Part shown: positions 7,416 through 10,934 of the stretch, piece after piece | Position numbering within the stretch: position 1 is the stretch's first letter | Layout: each line of letters opens with the position of its first letter | From: an uncultured Erysipelotrichaceae bacterium | Lineage (GTDB): Bacteria > Bacillota_I > Bacilli_A > RF39 > UBA660 | DNA length: 10,934 nt | Assembly (NCBI GenBank): GCA_902766815.1 | Contig: CACXEZ010000073.1 | Coordinates: forward strand, 1 to 10,934 | Direction of reading: 5' to 3' | The notes under the pieces: model-generated | The model's database searches: none | Told to the model about the DNA's origin: nothing | What the model saw: the letters and a program-made list of their open reading frames with translations, nothing else | Position numbers and translations under genes: made by a program

Positions 7416-7698
7416 TTTTTTCACCTTCTAATTCTAAACTATGTCTAGACATAGACCTCATAATATTTTTTAATTTGTTCCATTCTTCTCCTTCAGAAAT
7501 ATTTTCTATAAATTGTTTGTTATCAATGGTAACTATTTTACCTGAATATATAATTGTATTTCCATCTTTATCATACTCATTTTTAGAATAAATGACATAT
7601 TTTTCTTGTAATTCTGGAACTTCAAAGGCACAAATCATTTCTACCTCACCTATTTCCTTGTATCCATCTACTAGAGTGATTATTTTACCATTTCCCAT
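7408..7698 (-). CDS. DUF1292 domain protein (YrzB-like)
   Basis: The 96-aa protein matches the small DUF1292 family of Bacillota: ITLVDGYKEIGEVEMICAF, then VPELQEKYVIYSK, an acidic-turn strand region (YDKDGNTIIYSGKI), and a closing EGEEWNKLKNIM helix. The family is cytoplasmic, mostly beta, and has no established function. In many Bacillota a DUF1292 gene sits beside the yqgF/yrzL housekeeping genes; here that context is absent and it is instead paired with a coiled-coil protein. The C-terminal tail (81-96) extends past the domain. ATG 7698 follows GGAGGAG, an almost ideal ribosome binding site. A near-consensus promoter lies just upstream. It is the first gene of a two-gene unit. Confidence 0.8.
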   Translation of the reverse strand: MGNGKIITLVDGYKEIGEVEMICAFEVPELQEKYVIYSKNEYDKDGNTIIYSGKIVTIDNKQFIENISEGEEWNKLKNIMRSMSRHSLELEGEKNV

Positions 7699-7723
7699 TT
7701 TATTCTCCTCCTATTATGTTTAG

Positions 7724-7752
7724 ATTATAACACAGTTTTATTTAAATCACAA
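7724..7752 (-). promoter_or_regulatory. Near-consensus promoter of the DUF1292 unit
   Basis: TTGTGA (7752-7747), a 17-nt spacer and a perfect TATAAT (7729-7724), with a TGT extension before the -10 box, lie 26 nt before the ATG. It diverges from the agrB promoter about 105 bp away. Confidence 0.82.
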
Positions 7753-7815
7753 GAAAATATTTTGGAAATCTACAAAAAGATAATTGACGTTGTAAACGAT
7801 ATTTTTTGTTATTTA

Positions 7816-7843
7816 TTAGTTAATTTTTTTAAATTTACTTAAT
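7816..7843 (+). promoter_or_regulatory. Candidate LytTR-type direct repeat upstream of agrB
   Basis: TTAGTTAAT (7816-7824) and TTACTTAAT (7835-7843) are two 9-mers differing by one base, with starts 19 bp apart, about two helical turns. LytTR regulators such as AgrA bind paired 9-bp sites of the type (T/A)(A/C)(C/A)GTTN(A/G)(T/G), usually 12 bp apart. The first copy fits eight of nine positions. The spacing is slightly short and the region is AT-rich, so this is only a candidate. Confidence 0.3.
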
Positions 7844-7857
7844 CTCTTTTTTATCTT

Positions 7858-7897
7858 TTGATACAATTCTACATTTTTTTTCATTTCTTTATATAAT
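7858..7897 (+). promoter_or_regulatory. agrB promoter region, TTGATA-N28-TATAAT
   Basis: A perfect TATAAT (7892-7897) lies 19 nt before the agrB start codon. No good -35 stands at 17 nt (CTACAT). Instead TTGATA (7858-7863) is 28 nt upstream. The same unusual spacing and a shared TTTTTTCA element recur upstream of agrA, which suggests an activator-dependent promoter of common design. The -10 is convincing; the upstream element is an inference from the comparison. Confidence 0.55.
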
Positions 7898-7916
7898 TGA
7901 AATCGTAGGTGATGGT

Positions 7917-8519
7917 ATGAAGAAGAAGTTTTTAAATTCATCTATTCGCTTGATAGAAAAAAATGGACAATATACCGATGAACAAAAAGAAATTATTTTA
8001 TATGGGTTAGAAACTTTATATTTAACTTTTACTAAGATGATTATTTTGTTTGCTCTAGCCTATCTATTAAATATATTTAAGGAATTTATCTTGTTGTTAG
8101 TTTCTTATAATATTATTCGTTCACAAGCTTTTGGAATACATGCTAGTAAAAGTATCTATTGTTTAATTTCTTCTATTTGTTTATTTATTGGTGGTGCTTT
8201 ATTTTGTAAATATATCAGTATTTCCTTTTGGTTTATGATTGGTATTTCTATTATCTGTAATGTTTGTTTATTCCTTTATGCTCCTGCTGATACTTATAAA
8301 AGGCCACTTGTTAACAGAAAAAAAAGAAAGAAATTTAAGTTAATAAGCCTAGTTTTAGGAATTATATATACCATTCTTATTATTGTACTTAAGAATAATT
8401 TTATTGTTAATTATTTATGTATAGGTATGATTGAAGCTGTTTTAATGATTTTACCTATTACTTATAAAATATTTCATTTGCCTTATGACAATTATAAAAC
8501 TTATTGTAGTGATGTTTAA
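7917..8519 (+). CDS. agrB: AgrB-family autoinducer-processing membrane protease
   Basis: AgrB cuts the AgrD precursor C-terminally to its peptide core and helps close the thiolactone ring, in the membrane. The 200-aa product has the expected cytoplasmic N-terminus, the RSQAFGIHA motif with catalytic His75, and Cys82 at the same H-x6-C spacing as His77/Cys84 of S. aureus AgrB. It also has the family APADTYKRPLVNRKKRKK segment (122-139) and about five to six hydrophobic helices. ATG 7917 follows AGGTG at usable spacing. agrD begins 55 nt after the stop with its own strong ribosome binding site, so the two form an operon. The agrCA genes lie on the opposite strand, converging on this pair. Family confidence is high. 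Confidence 0.95.
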   Translation: MKKKFLNSSIRLIEKNGQYTDEQKEIILYGLETLYLTFTKMIILFALAYLLNIFKEFILLLVSYNIIRSQAFGIHASKSIYCLISSICLFIGGALFCKYISISFWFMIGISIICNVCLFLYAPADTYKRPLVNRKKRKKFKLISLVLGIIYTILIIVLKNNFIVNYLCIGMIEAVLMILPITYKIFHLPYDNYKTYCSDV

Positions 8520-8574
8520 TTAGTCAAGAAGATTAATTTAAACATAAAAAAAAGAATAAAAAGGAGGTAAAGAG

Positions 8575-8697
8575 ATGAGTTTTATTGCTGGTTTATTAGC
8601 TAAAATTGGGGCAAGTTCTGCTGCTGCTGGAACACAAGGATGTTGGTATTGGTTTATGGAAGAGCCTAAAATGCCAAAAAGCTTAATTGAAAAATAA
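8575..8697 (+). CDS. agrD: AgrD-like cyclic thiolactone autoinducer precursor, 40 aa
   Basis: This short gene begins at ATG 8575 behind a perfect AAGGAGGT and stops at 8697. It has the three-part AgrD layout: an amphipathic, Ala/Gly-rich N-terminal leader (MSFIAGLLAKIG, then ASSAAAGTQG), a core with the only cysteine (Cys23) followed by bulky residues, and the acidic tail EEPKMPKSLIEK. That tail matches the conserved x-E-P-x-x-P-K-(S/E)-L recognition region of AgrD proteins. AgrB, just upstream, is its likely processing enzyme. Aligning the tail on known AgrDs places cleavage after Met28, giving a ring Cys-Trp-Tyr-Trp-Phe-Met of six residues. Cleavage after Phe27 would give the usual five. 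The N-terminal exotail is not defined by sequence. A bacteriocin is less likely because of the tail and of agrB. Confidence 0.9.
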   Translation: MSFIAGLLAKIGASSAAAGTQGCWYWFMEEPKMPKSLIEK

Positions 8698-8717
8698 AAA
8701 TCATTATTTTGCAAAAT

Positions 8718-8762
8718 AAAAGTATAGAATAGGTTATTCTCTTCTTATTCTATACTTTTTTT
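8718..8762. terminator. Bidirectional terminator between convergent agrBD and agrAC
   Basis: A perfect 14-bp inverted repeat, AAAAGTATAGAATA/TATTCTATACTTTT (8718-8731 and 8746-8759), extendable by G-T and G-C pairs, ends in seven T on the plus strand and in TTTTATTTT on the minus strand. It starts 20 nt after agrD. The right arm contains the last codons and TAG stop of agrC, so coding and termination share the same bases. Confidence 0.9.
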
Positions 8763-10057
8763 ACTATAATATTTTGAGTATATACATTATTTTGAATATC
8801 CGTATTTAATTCAAATATTTTATTTTCATTGATGATATGTCTTACTAGTAATAATCCATGTCCTCTATTTTTGCCCTTAGTAGAAAATCTTTCTTTTCCA
8901 ACTTTACTTTTATCTACTTCATTATTAAATGTATTTGAAATGATCATTCTAAACTCTTGTTCAGAATTTGTATATGCTTCTATTCCTATTTGTTTTGCTT
9001 CTGATTCCAAACTAGATTCAATGGCATTATCTAAAAGTACACCCAATATTCTACCAAATTCTTTTTGTTGTTTAATATTCAGATCATAAATAGTAGATTT
9101 TTCTATTCTTTTAGAAATATTTAAGGATACTTTTATTCCTTTATCCTCTGCTTCTTGAACTTTAAAGTAGCATAATCCTTTTACACCATTTGCAGGTAAA
9201 TATCCAAATTTAGCATACTCTTCTTGTTTTACTTTAATTTTCTCTTTTAGTATTTCATCTATGTATTCAACTATTTCTTCATCTTCTTGTTTATCACATA
9301 TCTTTGCACGTATTGTTAAAAATTCATTTTTTGTTTCATGCCTTAATACTCTTTGTTTTTCTATTTCATTTTCATACGTTGTCATAAATTCTAATAATCT
9401 ATCATACTCTCTTGTTAGTTTATTGTTTTCTATAGTTTGTTTAATCAAAGTAAATAAAATTGCTACTAATACTGCTATTGCGATCAAGTATTGGAATACA
9501 TCATTACTAAACTTGAATGTTTTTACTAATGAATAAAAAAATAATGATATTGGAATTAAAGTAATAATAGATAATCCAATTATTTTAATATTATTGCTTA
9601 TTTCAGTATTAACAATTTTTCTTAATGGTTTTCTCAGAATTATGGTAACTAAAATTAATAGAGCTGATACAATCAAGTTAGATGCTACACTCCCAGCAAA
9701 TATATTATAGCAATACGATTTATCCATTCCAAATATATTTGTTAATATAAATAATTCTAATATATCTGGAATAATTAATAATATCATATATATAAAAGCT
9801 AAAAATATTGTTTTTGAAAGTGATATATTAAATATATATCGATATAACAATATATTTGATAAGACCATTATTAAAGTTTTTATCGTTCCTTCAATATTTA
9901 AAAAAATTATTGTCTGTATTATACAAATTAATAAAGATAATATAAGATTTTTCCTTGTTATTATTTTATTTGAATCGTTTAATACAATTTTACCAAATAT
10001 CAATACACTACTTACTAAAGTTATTGCAGATAAGCTATTATTAATAATTTCCCACAT
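8750..10057 (-). CDS. agrC: AgrC-like sensor histidine kinase (GHKL type)
   Basis: The 435-aa protein has six or so membrane helices in residues 1-205, the arrangement of AgrC peptide receptors, followed by a helical linker and a cytoplasmic kinase. The phospho-acceptor is His240 in QRVLRHETKNEF. The GHKL ATPase domain shows the N box (LLDNAIES, 341-348) and the G box (FSTKGKNRGHGLLLVRHI, 391-408). A classical D box is not obvious, as in other members of this kinase family. It should sense the AgrD-derived peptide outside and phosphorylate AgrA. ATG 10057 has GAGG 4 nt upstream inside the agrA coding end, and the genes overlap by 17 nt, so translation is coupled. In this window agrA precedes agrC, the reverse of the S. 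aureus order. The 3' end lies in the shared terminator. Confidence 0.93.
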   Translation of the reverse strand: MWEIINNSLSAITLVSSVLIFGKIVLNDSNKIITRKNLILSLLICIIQTIIFLNIEGTIKTLIMVLSNILLYRYIFNISLSKTIFLAFIYMILLIIPDILELFILTNIFGMDKSYCYNIFAGSVASNLIVSALLILVTIILRKPLRKIVNTEISNNIKIIGLSIITLIPISLFFYSLVKTFKFSNDVFQYLIAIAVLVAILFTLIKQTIENNKLTREYDRLLEFMTTYENEIEKQRVLRHETKNEFLTIRAKICDKQEDEEIVEYIDEILKEKIKVKQEEYAKFGYLPANGVKGLCYFKVQEAEDKGIKVSLNISKRIEKSTIYDLNIKQQKEFGRILGVLLDNAIESSLESEAKQIGIEAYTNSEQEFRMIISNTFNNEVDKSKVGKERFSTKGKNRGHGLLLVRHIINENKIFELNTDIQNNVYTQNIIVKKV

Positions 10058-10763
10058 ACTGCCTCATCTGTTTCTTTTTACGATTTGATAGTAAGTATGC
10101 ACTTGTCCCGTTTTTGAAGGTAATTATATTTTCATTATAATTTACTCTTGCTATCTTTTCTAAATTTACGATACATGATTTGTGCGATTGAAAGAATCCA
10201 TACCCAAGCCTTTTAGATAATTCTGCTATTGTTGATATAATTCCATATTCTTTGCCATCTTCTGTATAGATAGTACATTTTTGATTATCTTGTACTTTCT
10301 CAATATATAAAATATCATGAAATGGGATTCTGTAAGAATTATAATTAAAGTCAAATAGTAGTACTTGTTGTTTGTTTAAATTTTTTACTACGTAATCAAT
10401 TGTTTCTTCAAATCTACTTGCCCACAATTTATCTTTTGGAATATAATCAAGTGCTAATAATCTTGAATAGAATATATCATTTCTGCATTCGTTATGGGAT
10501 GTCACAAAGATAATGATACTTTCCATATCGTGTTCTCTAATTTCTGATGCAATTTCTAGCCCTGAGATATCAGCCAACTCAATATCTAATACATATATCT
10601 TTTGCTCATTCTTTCTTTTTATTATTTCTTCTACTTCCTTATTATATTGAGTAAACTTATTTATTTTATACTCAAAGTTATAGGGCATCATAACTTTAGT
10701 TATAATTGTATGTAATCTATTTAAGAAATCTTTATTATCTTCACATATAATAAACCTTAACAT
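10041..10763 (-). CDS. agrA: AgrA-like response regulator (receiver + LytTR DNA-binding domain)
   Basis: Numbered from ATG 10763 (240 aa), the receiver domain (1-125) has the acidic pair Glu8-Asp9 in IICEDN, phospho-acceptor Asp60 in YVLDIEL, Thr88 in FVTSH and Lys110 in DYIPKD. The C-terminal LytTR domain (about 140-237) shows FFQSHKSCIVNLEKIARV and a SNRKKK end, with His194 and Arg228 matching DNA-contacting residues of AgrA. It should bind paired 9-bp sites and activate its target promoters. A GTG at 10769 is in frame, but it lies only 4 nt from AAAGGAG, against 10 nt for the ATG, and MLRFIICED is the natural start of AgrA proteins, so I choose ATG. It is first in its operon and overlaps agrC by 17 nt. 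An extended -10 promoter lies upstream. Confidence 0.95.
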   Translation of the reverse strand: MLRFIICEDNKDFLNRLHTIITKVMMPYNFEYKINKFTQYNKEVEEIIKRKNEQKIYVLDIELADISGLEIASEIREHDMESIIIFVTSHNECRNDIFYSRLLALDYIPKDKLWASRFEETIDYVVKNLNKQQVLLFDFNYNSYRIPFHDILYIEKVQDNQKCTIYTEDGKEYGIISTIAELSKRLGYGFFQSHKSCIVNLEKIARVNYNENIITFKNGTSAYLLSNRKKKQMRQYVGNY

Positions 10764-10790
10764 AACCACACTTCTCCTTTCTAGTGAAAT

Positions 10791-10830
10791 ATTATATCAT
10801 AATTTGAAAAAATTTCCATTATTTTGTCAA
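10791..10830 (-). promoter_or_regulatory. agrA promoter region, TTGACA-N28-TATAAT with extended -10
   Basis: TGATATAAT (10799-10791) is a perfect extended -10 before agrA. At 17 nt the -35 reads TGGAAA, which is poor; a perfect TTGACA (10830-10825) is 28 nt away. The same layout occurs at agrB. TTGACA could also serve a second, overlapping start with TCAAAT as its -10 at 17 nt. The extended -10 is convincing. Confidence 0.65.
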
Positions 10831-10840
10831 AAAAGATTCT

Positions 10841-10859
10841 TAAACTTTGTTACAGTTTA
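10841..10859. promoter_or_regulatory. Dyad TAAACT-N7-AGTTTA upstream of agrA, candidate regulator site
   Basis: The perfect 6-bp dyad contains ACAGTTTAG on the plus strand (10852-10860) and AAAGTTTAA on the minus strand. Both are close to the LytTR 9-mer consensus bound by AgrA-type regulators. It lies 11 bp upstream of the TTGACA element. LytTR sites are normally direct repeats, so an inverted pair is atypical and the call is tentative. Confidence 0.35.
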
Positions 10860-10878
10860 GACTAGACAACAGAAAAAG

Positions 10879-10910
10879 CAGGTAGAAAATTTATGTTTCT
10901 ATCTGTTTTT
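10879..10910. terminator. Bidirectional hairpin terminator at the right edge
   Basis: CAGGTAGAAA/TTTCTATCTG (10879-10888 and 10896-10905) forms a 10-bp stem with one G-T pair and a 7-nt loop. Five T follow on the plus strand and CTTTTTC on the minus strand. As agrA is transcribed away from it, it most likely ends a leftward gene lying beyond the window. Nothing else is identifiable from 10911 to 10934. Confidence 0.65.
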
Positions 10911-10934
10911 ATATAAGTATCGGTTTACCATTTA

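Noticed and set aside
7753..7916. Small RNA or riboswitch between the divergent DUF1292 and agrB promoters
   Set aside because: I found no stable hairpin, T tract or recognisable conserved element; only promoter-like elements and the 9-mer repeat are visible.
8575..8697. Bacteriocin or toxin peptide
   Set aside because: The size and Gly/Ala leader could suggest it, but the EEPKMPKSL tail, the single Cys and the adjacent agrB fit an autoinducer precursor far better. No immunity or ABC transporter gene is present.
10808..10830. TTGACA with TCAAAT at 17 nt as the main agrA promoter
   Set aside because: TCAAAT is a poor -10, while a perfect extended TGATATAAT lies slightly downstream. Kept only as a possible secondary start.

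Overview
The window is very AT-rich, uses the standard code, and has strong AGGAGG-type ribosome binding sites. That points to a low-GC Gram-positive (Bacillota). The combination of a phosphoketolase, a DUF2779 nuclease-like protein, a membrane-anchored HtrA and an Agr peptide system fits a host-associated member of Bacilli or a related low-GC lineage. The sequence alone does not name a genus. No rRNA, tRNA, CRISPR array or insertion sequence was seen.

Layout. From 1 to about 7.75 kb every gene lies on the minus strand, in short transcription units. Read right to left they are: (i) a DUF1292 protein and a coiled-coil protein of unknown function (7698 to 6726), with a consensus promoter and a GAAA-loop terminator; (ii) phosphoketolase xfp followed 6 nt later by an unknown 112-aa protein (6622 to 3938); (iii) a PAP2-family membrane phosphatase (3845 to 3204) and an HtrA-like surface protease (3135 to 1921), ending in a clear terminator; (iv) a frameshifted small gene remnant and trhA, a haemolysin-III family membrane protein (1771 to 820); (v) the first 241 codons of a DUF2779/Cas4-like nuclease-fold protein, cut by the window edge (725 to 1).

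From 7.75 kb to the end lies a complete four-gene Agr-type quorum-sensing module in an unusual layout. agrB and a short agrD (8575-8697) read rightward. agrA and agrC read leftward in the order A then C. The two units converge on one bidirectional terminator whose stem also encodes the last codons of agrC. In the classical locus the four genes form one agrBDCA operon.

Expected function of the module: AgrB processes AgrD into a cyclic thiolactone peptide, AgrC senses it at the membrane, and AgrA (receiver plus LytTR domain) controls transcription. The AgrD core is Cys-Trp-Tyr-Trp-Phe-Met just before the conserved E-P-x-x-P-K-S-L tail. Aligned on that tail, this implies a six-residue ring instead of the usual five. 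The agrB and agrA upstream regions share an ungapped pattern, TTTTGA(C/T)A-N28-TATAAT with a common TTTTTTCA in between, which suggests that both half-operons are controlled together. These points are the most interesting content of the window.
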